Source: Sulfurimonas indica
GTDB lineage: Bacteria > Campylobacterota > Campylobacteria > Campylobacterales > Sulfurimonadaceae
DNA: 64,000 nt
Assembly: GCF_009192995.1 (NCBI RefSeq)
Contig: NZ_SDID01000007.1
Span: 1 to 64,000, forward strand
Direction: 5' to 3'
This document shows, one piece after another, positions 53,808 to 63,264 of this stretch. Positions within the stretch are counted from its first letter, which is position 1. Every line of letters begins with the position of its first letter. Position numbers and translations under genes: made by a program. The notes beneath the pieces are model-generated. The model saw nothing but the letters and a program-made list of their open reading frames with translations. It did no database searches and was not told where the DNA came from.

Positions 53808-55223
53808 TTGATACACTCAAAACAATTTACGCTTGACCAGTTAGCACCGATAGCGGTCTACTCAAAAATACGTGAGATGTTTTCGGATGAAATATCTTAT
53901 CTTTTTGAAAGCGCCGGTGGAAGTGAGGGCAACTACTCTTTCATCTGTATTGGCGCTAGAGAACGTTTACAATATATCGATGATAAAACAGTCTATACTG
54001 ACATAGAAGGCGTACAACATACAAAAGAAGAGAATCCGTTTACTTTTTTAAAAAAGTACTATAAAAAGATAGATACAACTATCTATAAGCAAGCTACAAA
54101 AGAGCTTGGTGTCGGTTATGTAGATGGCTTTATCGGTTTTATCGGTTATGATATGGTAAAAGTCTTTGAACCAAAACTGGGTTCCAGTATGGACCACTTA
54201 GTCGATGAACTGCATACTCCTGATTTAGACCTGATATTGCCTAAACTTGTTTTGGTTTATTCGCATAAAAATCATAAAATCACACTTATCTCTACACTTA
54301 AAGAGTATGCAGAGAAGTTTGAAAACATTGAAGCAGATCTCAAAGGTACCTATACTTATAAACACAGAGTTTATAATATCGGTAATGATAAAGGCAGTTA
54401 TGCTCACTCTAAAGAGAAGTTCTTTGAGATGATAGATAAATCAAAAGAGATGATAAAAAGCGGTGATGTTTTTCAGATTCTTATGACAAACCGCTTCACC
54501 CGTCATATCAAGGTAGACCCATTCTCTTTTTATAGAATCCTCCGTGCTAAAAACCCTTCACCATATATGTTTTTAATGGAGTATGAAGATTTTAGCATCG
54601 TTGGCTCTTCTCCAGAGGTTATGGTTCGTCTGACTGATGGTGAGCTGTTATTACGACCGATTGCAGGAACAAGAAAACGCGGTAAAACAAAAGAGCGAGA
54701 TAAAGAGCTCGAAGCTGAGCTTCTTAATGATCCAAAAGAGTTGGCAGAGCATTTGATGCTAATTGATTTAGGACGTAATGATGTCGGTCGTGTTGCAAAG
54801 ACAGGAACTGTCAAAGTAGAAGATATGATGCATATAGAGCGTTTTTCCCATGTGATGCACATCGTTTCCGATGTTGTTGCCGAACTTCGGGATGATAAAG
54901 ATATGTTTGATCTGTTTATGGCAACTTTTACAGCTGGAACAATGACCGGTGCTCCAAAAATCCGTGCAATGGAACTCATCGCTGAGTATGAAGGTCTCAA
55001 GCGTGGTTTTTACAGTGGAAGTATCGGTTACTTTGGATTTGATGGAAATATGGATAGTGCTATTACCATCAGAACGGCTCTTGTCACAAAAGAGAAGGTA
55101 GTACTTCAAGCTGGTGCCGGTGTAGTTGCGGACAGTATTAATGAGTTAGAGTACTTGGAAGTGAAAAATAAACTTGGTGCACTTATTCACTCTTTAGAAG
55201 ATCTTGATCCAAAAGACTCATGA
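53808..55223 (+). CDS. trpE: Anthranilate synthase component I
   Basis: 471-residue chorismate-binding enzyme that makes anthranilate for tryptophan synthesis together with a glutaminase partner. The FESAGG segment near 36 corresponds to the LLES tryptophan-binding motif, so feedback inhibition is expected. Catalytic-domain motifs: PIAGTRKRG, LIDLGRNDVGRVA, FTAGTMTGAPK and GSIGYFGFDG. The start is TTG 53808 with AAGG upstream. It overlaps aroE by 4 bp (ATGA). No trpG or other trp gene is adjacent, and PabB activity is less likely. Confidence 0.9.
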   Translation: MIHSKQFTLDQLAPIAVYSKIREMFSDEISYLFESAGGSEGNYSFICIGARERLQYIDDKTVYTDIEGVQHTKEENPFTFLKKYYKKIDTTIYKQATKELGVGYVDGFIGFIGYDMVKVFEPKLGSSMDHLVDELHTPDLDLILPKLVLVYSHKNHKITLISTLKEYAEKFENIEADLKGTYTYKHRVYNIGNDKGSYAHSKEKFFEMIDKSKEMIKSGDVFQILMTNRFTRHIKVDPFSFYRILRAKNPSPYMFLMEYEDFSIVGSSPEVMVRLTDGELLLRPIAGTRKRGKTKERDKELEAELLNDPKELAEHLMLIDLGRNDVGRVAKTGTVKVEDMMHIERFSHVMHIVSDVVAELRDDKDMFDLFMATFTAGTMTGAPKIRAMELIAEYEGLKRGFYSGSIGYFGFDGNMDSAITIRTALVTKEKVVLQAGAGVVADSINELEYLEVKNKLGALIHSLEDLDPKDS

Positions 55224-56011
55224 AACTTTTTACAATTTTTGGAAATCCCGTATCACACTCTCGTTCTCCATTGATGCACAACAGTGTATTTAAACACCTT
55301 GGCTATCCGGCTTGCTATACACGTACACATCTTGAAGATGGTTCAACTCTGCGTGAGACTTTTTTTAATTTAAAACTGAGTGGTGCAAATATAACAGTCC
55401 CACATAAAGAAGCAGCCTTTGCAGCCTGTGATGAGATACGTGGTTTTGCAAACAAAGTTGGTGTTGTCAATACTATTGTAGAAGAAAATGGAAAGCTCAT
55501 CGGCTACAATACTGATGCTGATGGCTTTTTATACGCTATCCTAGAGTTTGAGAATGTCAAAAGTGTACTCATTCTTGGTGCAGGCGGTACTGCAAAAGCA
55601 TTAGCAGCAAAGTTTTTAGAAGAAAATATGCAAGTAAGTGTTTTAAACAGAAGTGCTGGACGTCTTGAGTTCTTTAAAACAGTTGGCTGTAAAACATTCA
55701 CATGGGATGATTTTCAACTCTCATCCTATGATTTAGTTGTAAATACGACAAGTGCAGGACTGAATGATACAGAACTTCCTGCTCCAAAAGAGCTAGTTAC
55801 ATCTGTTTTAGATGCTACTCGCTACGCAGCAGATGCCATTTATGGGAAACTCACTCCTTTTTTGGCACTTGCGAAAGAGAAGAATCTTCCATACAAAGAT
55901 GGTGCGGATATGCTTCTAGGACAAGGAGTCCTTGCCAACGAACTTTTTGTTCAGGGTAAACTTAAAAAAGAGCAGATAAAAGCATCAATGCAAAAAAGCT
56001 TTCTGCTTTAA
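55220..56011 (+). CDS. aroE: Shikimate dehydrogenase (NADP+)
   Basis: 263 residues: an N-terminal substrate domain (GNPVSHSRSPLMHN, NITVPHKEAA with the catalytic lysine) and a C-terminal NADP-binding Rossmann domain (ILGAGGTAKA, LNRSAGR). Reduces 3-dehydroshikimate in the shikimate pathway. It overlaps trpE by 4 bp and is the last gene of the glyA operon. It converges with pldA, 5 bp away. Confidence 0.95.
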   Translation: MKLFTIFGNPVSHSRSPLMHNSVFKHLGYPACYTRTHLEDGSTLRETFFNLKLSGANITVPHKEAAFAACDEIRGFANKVGVVNTIVEENGKLIGYNTDADGFLYAILEFENVKSVLILGAGGTAKALAAKFLEENMQVSVLNRSAGRLEFFKTVGCKTFTWDDFQLSSYDLVVNTTSAGLNDTELPAPKELVTSVLDATRYAADAIYGKLTPFLALAKEKNLPYKDGADMLLGQGVLANELFVQGKLKKEQIKASMQKSFLL

Positions 56012-56016
56012 AACTT

Positions 56017-56925
56017 CTAGCGTGAGAAAGAAAAACCTATAGCAAACTTTGTAATATTTTTATTATAATCAATCAGAGATTCAACATAACCACTAAAAAG
56101 CTTCATGTAAAGATATGATTTATCTTTTCGTAACGGATATGAATATGTTGCTTCCATAGCTCCTCGCATACTTTCAATATTACCACGAACCATAAGACTA
56201 AACATGCTTTCATTATAGAAATAAGTAAATTTTACTTGTGTATATCCCAAATACTTCATTAGATCCGGGTTATCACTTAAGTTTGAGCTACCAGGAAAAG
56301 GATACAATAGTGTTAAGTCGGTAATTAAGGTACTATGCTGTAGACGTAGAGTTCCATAAAGGTAGTTAATACTTTTGGAAAGATTGAATCTATTAAACTC
56401 TGGAATATTTTCAGTATTTGGCTGTCCATTAGATTTATGCGCAATAGCTACTTTAAGTGAGCGCATATGAAACATCGACTTTTTATCACTAATAGGGAAG
56501 ACTACAAAGCCCTCTGGATTGTATAAACTCTCTCTAAAAGGCGAAGATTCAATATAAATCTGCCAAAATGCATGTTGCGTATATGCGAGATAGTATTTTT
56601 CATTCAAACCAAAAAGATTGTATGCAATTTGTAGTTTCAAACTCACCTGAATCTCTGCCTCTTTTTTATCATAGTTAATGACATTTGGCAGATGTGAAGT
56701 ATATGGCCGGTTTGCAATCGCAAAAGGTAAGATATAATTTGCCTTATATGGTTGCAGACCAAAAACATCATCTAGCCAATTTTGCATACTCTCTTTTGAA
56801 CGGTCATTTTTAATATTTTCTATATTTATTTTACTTTTTGTTGCATCAATCGGTGCAGGTTTATCACACACTTCTACCGCTGATAAAGAGAGTGCAATCA
56901 ATAATATACTTATAAAAAACTTCAT
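56017..56925 (-). CDS. pldA: Outer-membrane phospholipase A
   Basis: 302 residues: Sec signal peptide (about 1-16) and a 12-strand barrel-like mature region. The catalytic site has the OMPLA pattern: H163-x-S165-N166-G167, with N178 in EFNRF completing the H-S-N triad. It hydrolyses phospholipids in the outer leaflet and needs calcium-dependent dimerisation in known homologues. GAGGG precedes the ATG. The start abuts the recR stop, so it is co-transcribed with recR and mltA. Confidence 0.9.
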   Translation of the reverse strand: MKFFISILLIALSLSAVEVCDKPAPIDATKSKINIENIKNDRSKESMQNWLDDVFGLQPYKANYILPFAIANRPYTSHLPNVINYDKKEAEIQVSLKLQIAYNLFGLNEKYYLAYTQHAFWQIYIESSPFRESLYNPEGFVVFPISDKKSMFHMRSLKVAIAHKSNGQPNTENIPEFNRFNLSKSINYLYGTLRLQHSTLITDLTLLYPFPGSSNLSDNPDLMKYLGYTQVKFTYFYNESMFSLMVRGNIESMRGAMEATYSYPLRKDKSYLYMKLFSGYVESLIDYNKNITKFAIGFSFSR

Positions 56926-57495
56926 TTATACCCTCACTCTGTCTTCCAAGGCTCGTGTCAACGAGAGCAAGTCAATATTTTCCAAGCTTACTCCTGTAGG
57001 CACACCTTGAGCAATTTTAGAAAAATTCACATGATAAGCGCTCAATTTATCCTCAATATAAAGAATAACAGCATCATTTGCAATGGAAGGAGTCAGGGCA
57101 AAAAGTATCTCTTCTATGCCATTTTTTACTATATTTTCAAGATGTGATATAGAGAGCTCTTCTAGTGAATCCAGGACAAAATATTTTCCGTCAAACAAGC
57201 CGTTCTCTTCTAAAAGTAGTATATCTTTTGCATTTTCAACAATACATAAAAGTGTAGTATCACGTGTCTCGTCAGAGCATATATGACAGAGTTCATCTTC
57301 ACTCATACCACCGCACATACGACACTTTTTCAAACTCCCTATCGCATCCTCTATTGCGTGAGATATTTTCAAACCGACATATGTATTGTTCATAATCATA
57401 AAATAGGCAAGTCTTGTAGCAGATTTTTTACCAATCGTAGGTAACTCTTGCAATGCATCAACAAGCCTGTTGAATTTTTCTAATGAATTATTCAT
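56926..57495 (-). CDS. recR: Recombination mediator RecR
   Basis: 189 residues: helix-hairpin-helix (LPTIGKKSATRLAY), a C4 zinc finger (C-x2-C in CRMCGG and C-x2-C in CHICSD), and a Toprim domain (LLCIVEN-type start). It loads RecA on gapped DNA with RecO; RecF is often missing in this phylum. Overlaps mltA by 8 bp and abuts pldA. Confidence 0.95.
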   Translation of the reverse strand: MNNSLEKFNRLVDALQELPTIGKKSATRLAYFMIMNNTYVGLKISHAIEDAIGSLKKCRMCGGMSEDELCHICSDETRDTTLLCIVENAKDILLLEENGLFDGKYFVLDSLEELSISHLENIVKNGIEEILFALTPSIANDAVILYIEDKLSAYHVNFSKIAQGVPTGVSLENIDLLSLTRALEDRVRV

Positions 57496-58594
57496 CTCTA
57501 TCTACTGCTTTCTCTTTAGGAACGAGCAACCAAAGCTTTAAGGGTGCATTGAGCCTGCCTGCAAGTTGGAGTGCTTCATCACCACTTCCTACAAACAAAT
57601 CAGCTCTTACGCTTCCTTTGATTGCACCACCCGTATCTTGTGCGAATACAATTCTGTTGATTTTCTTCTCTTGTAAATTTGCGCTCAAGTATAACATATT
57701 TCCTAACAAAATATACCTTTTATCCACTGCAATAGAGCGCATCGGTGTCAATTCTACACCTAAAGCTCCTGTAGCACCCTGCTCTCTTTTTGAAAAAAAG
57801 ACCATTGAGTTGTTGTAATTGAGTACTTCATCAAGTTCTTGCGGATGTTCTTGTAACCATTTTTTTATGCTTTGAAGTGAAACTTCTTCGAGTGTCAGAT
57901 TACCTCTTTTTACAAGATATTTACCGATAGATCGGTATCTATGCCCATTTTGATTATCGTATCCTAAATAGATAGAACTGTTATCATCAAATTTTGCGAT
58001 TCCTGATCCCTGTACTTCTAAAAAAAACTTATCTATCAAAGAATCGCAATAACAGATTACTGATGCATTCAAATCATTATAAGCCACCTCTCCTCGAGCG
58101 TAGTAAGGCACAAGTTTATTCCCTACCAAACGACCACGCAGTCTGTAGTGTTTAAGTTCAGGATATATTCTTGCCAAATCAATAGTAACTAAATCTTTCG
58201 GTGTCGCATATACTGGGTATCTGTAACGTTCTGTTTGTTCATAAGAGGCGTGAATTTCGGCTTCATAGTAGCCTGTAAGTGTTCCTTGATTATCTTCTTT
58301 GTTATTTAAAATAAGAAAAGGTTGGAAGTTTGCTGTAATGAATTCTTGAGCGTTTTGTGTTTCTTGTGCTTTATTACATAAATCTGTATAGATATCAAAA
58401 ACTTTTTTAGTTTGACAATTTTTTACAAACAGCTGTAGCACCTCATCAAAATTCTCTTTATGAAAATCAGGTAGAGATTCAAACGTCGTTTTTCGCAATT
58501 CTGTATTTGACAGCTCTTTAAGATGCACTTTTGGCTCTTTTGAGCAGGATACAAAAAAGAGAAAAAAGAATAAAGTGATGATTACTATTTTCAT
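57488..58594 (-). CDS. mltA: Membrane-bound lytic murein transglycosylase A (lipoprotein)
   Basis: 368 residues: lipoprotein signal peptide with the cysteine at C17 (FFVSC), MltA domain with GTLTGYYEAEI, LEVQGSGIAKFDD and YLGYDNQNGHRYRSIG segments, and a C-terminal 3D domain in which the catalytic aspartate lies in FAQDTGGAIKGSVRADLF. It cleaves peptidoglycan glycan strands to 1,6-anhydro products. A TATAAT box (58607-58602) ends 7 nt before its ATG, so the mRNA is predicted leaderless. First gene of mltA-recR-pldA. Confidence 0.94.
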   Translation of the reverse strand: MKIVIITLFFFLFFVSCSKEPKVHLKELSNTELRKTTFESLPDFHKENFDEVLQLFVKNCQTKKVFDIYTDLCNKAQETQNAQEFITANFQPFLILNNKEDNQGTLTGYYEAEIHASYEQTERYRYPVYATPKDLVTIDLARIYPELKHYRLRGRLVGNKLVPYYARGEVAYNDLNASVICYCDSLIDKFFLEVQGSGIAKFDDNSSIYLGYDNQNGHRYRSIGKYLVKRGNLTLEEVSLQSIKKWLQEHPQELDEVLNYNNSMVFFSKREQGATGALGVELTPMRSIAVDKRYILLGNMLYLSANLQEKKINRIVFAQDTGGAIKGSVRADLFVGSGDEALQLAGRLNAPLKLWLLVPKEKAVDRDE

Positions 58595-58601
58595 GAGTGA
58601 G

Positions 58602-58607
58602 ATTATA
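58602..58607 (-). promoter_or_regulatory. -10 box for a predicted leaderless mRNA (mltA)
   Basis: Consensus TATAAT on the minus strand, 7 nt before ATG 58594; no ribosome-binding site in between. Confidence 0.6.
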
Positions 58608-58681
58608 TCATCAAAGTATTTATTTTAAATTACAAAATGGGTATAATTTCACAAAAATTTTAAACAAATATAGGATTATAA

Positions 58682-59806
58682 ATGGAAGAGTTAAGCTATT
58701 ATGAGATTTTAGAAGTATCACGTGACGCAGATAAGGCAACAATCAAAAAAGCTTATAGAAAAATGGCAAAAAAATACCATCCCGATAAAAATCCGGGAGA
58801 CAAAGAAGCTGAACATAAATTCAAGCTCTGTAATGAGGCCTATCAGTGCCTTAGTGATGACCAGCAAAGAAGTATCTATGACAGATATGGTAAAGAAGGT
58901 CTCCAAGGTATGGGTGGAGGCCATGGTGCTTCTCACGCAGGATTTGATGACTTAGGAGCTATCTTTGAAGAGATGTTCAGTGGTTTTGGAGGCGGTGGCA
59001 GAAGACGTCAAAATCCGGCAGATATGGACAAATATCCACTTGATATGAACGTCGATATGTACATCAGCTTCCAAGAGGCTATCTTTGGTTGTGAAAAAGA
59101 GATAGAGTACACATATAAAAAAGCATGTGAAGCTTGTAAAGGTACAGGTGCCAAAGATGGTAAGCTCTCTACCTGTCCACAATGTAAAGGACAAGGTCAG
59201 GTTTATATGAAGCAAGGCTTTATGACCTTCTCTCAAACATGTCCAGTATGTCACGGAACAGGTTCCTCTGCAGCCCAGAAGTGTAAAGTATGTCGCGGTA
59301 GTGGTTATGAAGAGGTACGTGAGAAGATCACTATCACCGTTCCAAAAGGGATTGATTCTGGAAATCGTCTTAGAGTCTCTGGTAAAGGTAACATTGGTAA
59401 AAACGGTAATAGAGGTGATCTCTACATCACATTTGAGGTCAAACCGGACAAACACTTTATAAGAAACGACAATGATGTCTATATTGAAATTCCGGTATTC
59501 TTTACACAGGCTGTAAAGGGCGATACTTTAACAATTCCGTCACTTACAGGTGAGCTTGAATTAAAGCTTGATATTGGAACAAAAGACAAACAACGCTATA
59601 CTTTTAGAGGTGAAGGTATCGATAATGTTCATGGACATGGAAAAGGTGACTTAATTGCTATCATCAACATCCAGTATCCTAAAAAACTGAGTGATGAGCA
59701 ATTAGAGTTGCTAAATCAACTCCAAGAGTCCTTCGGTATTGAGTCAAAACCGCATGAGAGTCTGCTTGACTCTGCTATAGATAAAATGAAAAGTTGGTTT
59801 AAATAA
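58682..59806 (+). CDS. dnaJ: Chaperone DnaJ (Hsp40)
   Basis: 374 residues: J domain with YHPDKNPG at about 33-40, a glycine/phenylalanine region (about 75-105), four C-x2-C-x-G-x-G zinc repeats (about 150-215) and the C-terminal substrate-binding domains. It stimulates DnaK. AGGA precedes the ATG by six bases, and a TATAAT box is further upstream. dnaK and grpE are not in the window. It is followed 6 bp later by an aldolase-like gene. Confidence 0.97.
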   Translation: MEELSYYEILEVSRDADKATIKKAYRKMAKKYHPDKNPGDKEAEHKFKLCNEAYQCLSDDQQRSIYDRYGKEGLQGMGGGHGASHAGFDDLGAIFEEMFSGFGGGGRRRQNPADMDKYPLDMNVDMYISFQEAIFGCEKEIEYTYKKACEACKGTGAKDGKLSTCPQCKGQGQVYMKQGFMTFSQTCPVCHGTGSSAAQKCKVCRGSGYEEVREKITITVPKGIDSGNRLRVSGKGNIGKNGNRGDLYITFEVKPDKHFIRNDNDVYIEIPVFFTQAVKGDTLTIPSLTGELELKLDIGTKDKQRYTFRGEGIDNVHGHGKGDLIAIINIQYPKKLSDEQLELLNQLQESFGIESKPHESLLDSAIDKMKSWFK

Positions 59807-59812
59807 AATATT

Positions 59813-60403
59813 ATGAATAAACAGCATCTTAAAGACAAGCTATCATCATTAGCTCTTTCTATGTTTCGAAAAGACTTTTTTGGAATATATCACGGTTCGC
59901 TCTCAGCAAAAACTGAGTCAAGCCGTTTTCTTATCAACACAAAAGAAGCTGTCTTTGATGCAATTGATAACAATTCACTGATTGAACTCTACTTTAAAAA
60001 AGATTATAGATGGAAGCAAGCAAGTATCGATGCAAGTATCCACCACTCTATCTACTCACAGATATCAGAAGCAAAATTTGTCTGCTTCTCTATGCCGCAA
60101 TTTACAACTGCTTATTCACTTAACCACAACATCATCGTTCCTAAGGATTATTTTGGGCATAAAGAGATTGGCTCCATTGAAATTTTTGACCCAAAACAGT
60201 TTGAAGATTGGTATGAGAGAGCACAGAGTGAGATAGCCTACTATTTTCAGACAAATAAAACAAACATCATGGTAATTCGCGGATACGGTGTTTATGCCTA
60301 CAGCAGAGATATGCATGAGATGGCCAAACAGTTAGCCATCTTGGAGAAAAGCTGCAGACTTTTAATGCTTGACAATGATGCAGCCAATTGTGAGTTCGAC
60401 TAA
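59813..60403 (+). CDS. Class II aldolase/adducin-like protein
   Basis: 196 residues with the layout of class II aldolases: GIYHGSLSAK (the G-N-x-S region), FLINTKEAVF, and a C-terminal VIRGYGVYAY and KQLAILEKSCRLLML region. The usual C-terminal zinc ligand (the H of a HGV motif) is replaced by Y in GYGV, and the mid-protein H-x-H motif is also missing, so metal-dependent aldolase activity is doubtful. It is probably a binding or structural relative. It lies 6 bp after dnaJ and converges with bioA, 3 bp away. Confidence 0.65.
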   Translation: MNKQHLKDKLSSLALSMFRKDFFGIYHGSLSAKTESSRFLINTKEAVFDAIDNNSLIELYFKKDYRWKQASIDASIHHSIYSQISEAKFVCFSMPQFTTAYSLNHNIIVPKDYFGHKEIGSIEIFDPKQFEDWYERAQSEIAYYFQTNKTNIMVIRGYGVYAYSRDMHEMAKQLAILEKSCRLLMLDNDAANCEFD

Positions 60404-60406
60404 TTT

Positions 60407-61702
60407 TTAAAGTGCTTCAATCGCTTTATAAGCCACATCCATCATCTTCTTTATCTCTTCTTCACTAATAATATACGGCGGCATAAAATAGACGATATGT
60501 CCAAGCGGACGTAAAAGTACTCCATTATTAAGCCCATACTCGTACACTTTTAGCCCTATGCGTTCTTCTGCTGTGTACCCTTTGAGCTCAACTGCACAAA
60601 CCATACCGGTTTGACGTACTTCTGCCACATTTTGCAAGCTTTTAAATCTTTCAAGCTCTTTTGCCATCAAAGCTGCTTTTTCTCTGTTTTTCTCAATAAT
60701 ATTTTCATTTTCAAAGATATCCAAAGTTGCATTTGCAGCAGAACATGCCAAAGCATTACCGGTATAAGAGTGTGAGTGTAAAAACGCTTTATGCTCATTA
60801 TAGTCACAATAGAACTTTGCATAAACATCGTTAGAAGTAAGCACTACAGAGAGTGGGAGATATCCGCCGGTAAGTCCTTTTGAAAGAACTAAAAAGTCAG
60901 GTGAGATTCCAGCCTTTTGACAAGCAAAAAGCTCTCCGGTACGACCAAAACCAACCATTACCTCATCCGCGATAAGATGTACATTGAATCTGTCACATAT
61001 CTCACGCAGTAAAACTAAAAAGTGAGGATGATACATATGCATATACCCTGCCCCTTGGATCAAAGGCTCAACAATAATAGCACTTATCTCATCGGCTCTT
61101 TGTTGACAAAGTAGCTCAAACTCCTGGGCTGCTGTTATAGCACTTTCTTTGCTCATATCTTGTGGTACGGGAGTTTGAACAGTCTTCATAAGAAGTGGTT
61201 CATAGGTATCTTTGTAAAGTTCTACATCACCGACACTGAGAGCTCCTATTGTCTCTCCGTGATATGAATTCGTTAGTGAAACAAAGAGTGGTTTTTTCTC
61301 TCCTGAGTTCAAATGAGCGTGATAACTCATCTTAAGTGCAACTTCAACTGCAGATGAGCCGTTATCTGAGTAAAAACATTTATCTAAACCATTAGGTGTT
61401 AGTTTTACAAGACGCTCAGAAAGCCTCACAACCTGTTCATGAGTAAACCCTGCGAGTATAACATGTTCTAATGTATCTAACTGCTTTTTTATCTTTTCGT
61501 TTATATAACTGTTAGTATGTCCAAACATATTTACCCACCATGAGCTTATAGCATCAATATAACGATTTCCTTCAAAATCTTCCAGATAGACTCCATGGGC
61601 TTTCTTTATCGGTATTAGCGGCAATCTCTCATGATCTTTCATCTGTGTACAGGGGTGCCAAAGGACATCCAAGTCTCTGTTTTTTAATTCTTCATTTTTC
61701 AT
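60407..61702 (-). CDS. bioA: Adenosylmethionine-8-amino-7-oxononanoate aminotransferase
   Basis: 431-residue class III PLP aminotransferase making 7,8-diaminopelargonate in biotin synthesis, with SAM as amino donor. It shows the N-terminal LWHPCTQMKD segment typical of BioA, SSWWVNMFGH, FYSDNGSSAVEVALKM, and the PLP lysine in VLSKGLTGGYLPL. The frame extends upstream to 61912, but that part is antisense to the PpiD-like gene; ATG 61702 is the real start. A TATAAT box ends 6 nt before it, so it is predicted leaderless. Useful with the biotin enzymes in this window. Confidence 0.94.
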   Translation of the reverse strand: MKNEELKNRDLDVLWHPCTQMKDHERLPLIPIKKAHGVYLEDFEGNRYIDAISSWWVNMFGHTNSYINEKIKKQLDTLEHVILAGFTHEQVVRLSERLVKLTPNGLDKCFYSDNGSSAVEVALKMSYHAHLNSGEKKPLFVSLTNSYHGETIGALSVGDVELYKDTYEPLLMKTVQTPVPQDMSKESAITAAQEFELLCQQRADEISAIIVEPLIQGAGYMHMYHPHFLVLLREICDRFNVHLIADEVMVGFGRTGELFACQKAGISPDFLVLSKGLTGGYLPLSVVLTSNDVYAKFYCDYNEHKAFLHSHSYTGNALACSAANATLDIFENENIIEKNREKAALMAKELERFKSLQNVAEVRQTGMVCAVELKGYTAEERIGLKVYEYGLNNGVLLRPLGHIVYFMPPYIISEEEIKKMMDVAYKAIEAL

Positions 61703-61708
61703 AACAAA

Positions 61709-61714
61709 ATTATA
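61709..61714 (-). promoter_or_regulatory. -10 box for a predicted leaderless mRNA (bioA)
   Basis: Consensus TATAAT on the minus strand followed by 6 nt and ATG 61702; no ribosome site. No BirA-type operator is recognisable by eye. Confidence 0.6.
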
Positions 61715-61796
61715 TCTTTCTCTCTCCTCTTTATCAAGTTTAAAGGCGAATTTACATAGAATTACATAAATTTGATGAAGAAGGTTTTTTACTATT

Positions 61797-63263
61797 ATGA
61801 TTACATGGATGCAAAGACATAAGAAATGGCTTATTATAACCATTTGGATTTCAACTATCGCTTTTATCGGTGCTGGTTTTGTCGGTTGGGGACAATATAA
61901 ATATGGAGACAAAGCAAGTGCTGTTGCAAAAGTCGGTGATGTTGAGATATCTATGAGCGAACTGCAAAAAACCTACTCTCGTCTCTATCAGCAATATAAC
62001 CAGATGATGCAAGGTAATTTTGATGAAGAAAAAGCGAAACAGTTTGGCTTACAGAAACAGGCTTTACAACAACTCATCCAACAAGCGTATCTTCTTAATC
62101 TTGCGCAGTCGTATGACCTAATGGTCAGTGACCTGGAACTTTTCAAAGTTATAAAATCGCAAAAGGTTTTTTATAAAAACGGTGCTTTTGACAAAGATAC
62201 ATACAAACAGGTTCTTTCACAAAACAGAATGACTCCAAAAGAGTATGAAACAGGACTTAGAAGAGAACTGCTTTTACAAAAAACTCTTGCCCTTCTTCCT
62301 GTAAAAACTTCAAAAAATGAAGCAAAAATCTTAGATACACTGTTGAACATTGCAGATAAGATTGAATATAAAATACTTTCAGAATCAATGATCAGTGTTG
62401 ATACATCAGATGCAAAACTCAAAGCATTCTGGGAGAGTATGAAAAACAACTTTATGACAGATGTAAGTTATGAGATCAACTTTGTCAAACAGTCTCCTGT
62501 AGTAAAAGAGTACGATGAAGCTGCCATTACAAAATACTACCAAGCCAACAGAACACACTTTAAAGACAGCGAAGGTAAGATACTTCCACTCAAAGAAGCA
62601 AAAGAGGCAGTAATAAAAGAGTTAAATACAAAAGCATCTAAAGATACAGCGCTCAGAACATACATCGCTTTCAAAAAAGGAAAGCTTGATTCATCGATAC
62701 AGAAAGAGACACTGACAGTTTCAGCATCCAATAACCCTCTAGGAACAGAGGTACTTGAGAAGATAAAGTCTCTTTCTGCTACAAAACCGTATGCAAAACC
62801 TGTTCTTGTTAACGATACTTATTATATAATCGAGTTAGTTAAAACAAACCCTGCAATGCCAAAATCTTTTGAAGCTGCACGTACGGAAGTTTTACCACTC
62901 TATCTAAAACAAAAAAGAAAAGAGAAGCTCTTTGAGTTAGCAAACAACTCATTAGCTACATTTAAAGGAAAAACTACCGATTTTATCACTGTTAGTTCAT
63001 TAGATGCGATGAATGGTCTTTCAAAAGCAGAGACAGCAGAGTTTCTTCAGAAGCTTTTTACTTCTGATAAAAAAAGAGCTTTTATAACATTAAAAGATGA
63101 AAAAGTTGTTTTATACAACATTTTGGAACAAAAACTGCTTAATAACAAAAATAGTAATCAAAGTGATGTTATCACTCGATTAAAAAGTACAATGTTTAGT
63201 GAAGGTCTTCTAAAAACCCTCCAAAACAAGTACCAAACTGAGATATTTATCCAAGGACTCTAA
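61797..63263 (+). CDS. PpiD-like periplasmic folding chaperone (SurA N-terminal domain)
   Basis: 488 residues: one N-terminal transmembrane anchor (about 13-31) and a periplasmic region with a SurA_N-like chaperone domain (QKTYSRLYQQYNQMMQG, then LIQQAYLLNLAQSYDLMVSD). It may include a degenerate parvulin-type region, but active-site residues are not evident. It would help newly exported proteins fold near the Sec translocon. Directly followed by ftsA (1 bp gap), an order I recall from Campylobacter. A YfgM-like gene is in the same window. Confidence 0.85.
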   Translation: MITWMQRHKKWLIITIWISTIAFIGAGFVGWGQYKYGDKASAVAKVGDVEISMSELQKTYSRLYQQYNQMMQGNFDEEKAKQFGLQKQALQQLIQQAYLLNLAQSYDLMVSDLELFKVIKSQKVFYKNGAFDKDTYKQVLSQNRMTPKEYETGLRRELLLQKTLALLPVKTSKNEAKILDTLLNIADKIEYKILSESMISVDTSDAKLKAFWESMKNNFMTDVSYEINFVKQSPVVKEYDEAAITKYYQANRTHFKDSEGKILPLKEAKEAVIKELNTKASKDTALRTYIAFKKGKLDSSIQKETLTVSASNNPLGTEVLEKIKSLSATKPYAKPVLVNDTYYIIELVKTNPAMPKSFEAARTEVLPLYLKQKRKEKLFELANNSLATFKGKTTDFITVSSLDAMNGLSKAETAEFLQKLFTSDKKRAFITLKDEKVVLYNILEQKLLNNKNSNQSDVITRLKSTMFSEGLLKTLQNKYQTEIFIQGL

Positions 63264-63264
63264 A

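Noticed and set aside
61703-61912. 70-residue N-terminal extension of BioA
   Set aside because: It runs antisense through the start of the PpiD-like gene and its composition is unlike BioA; a promoter box immediately precedes ATG 61702.
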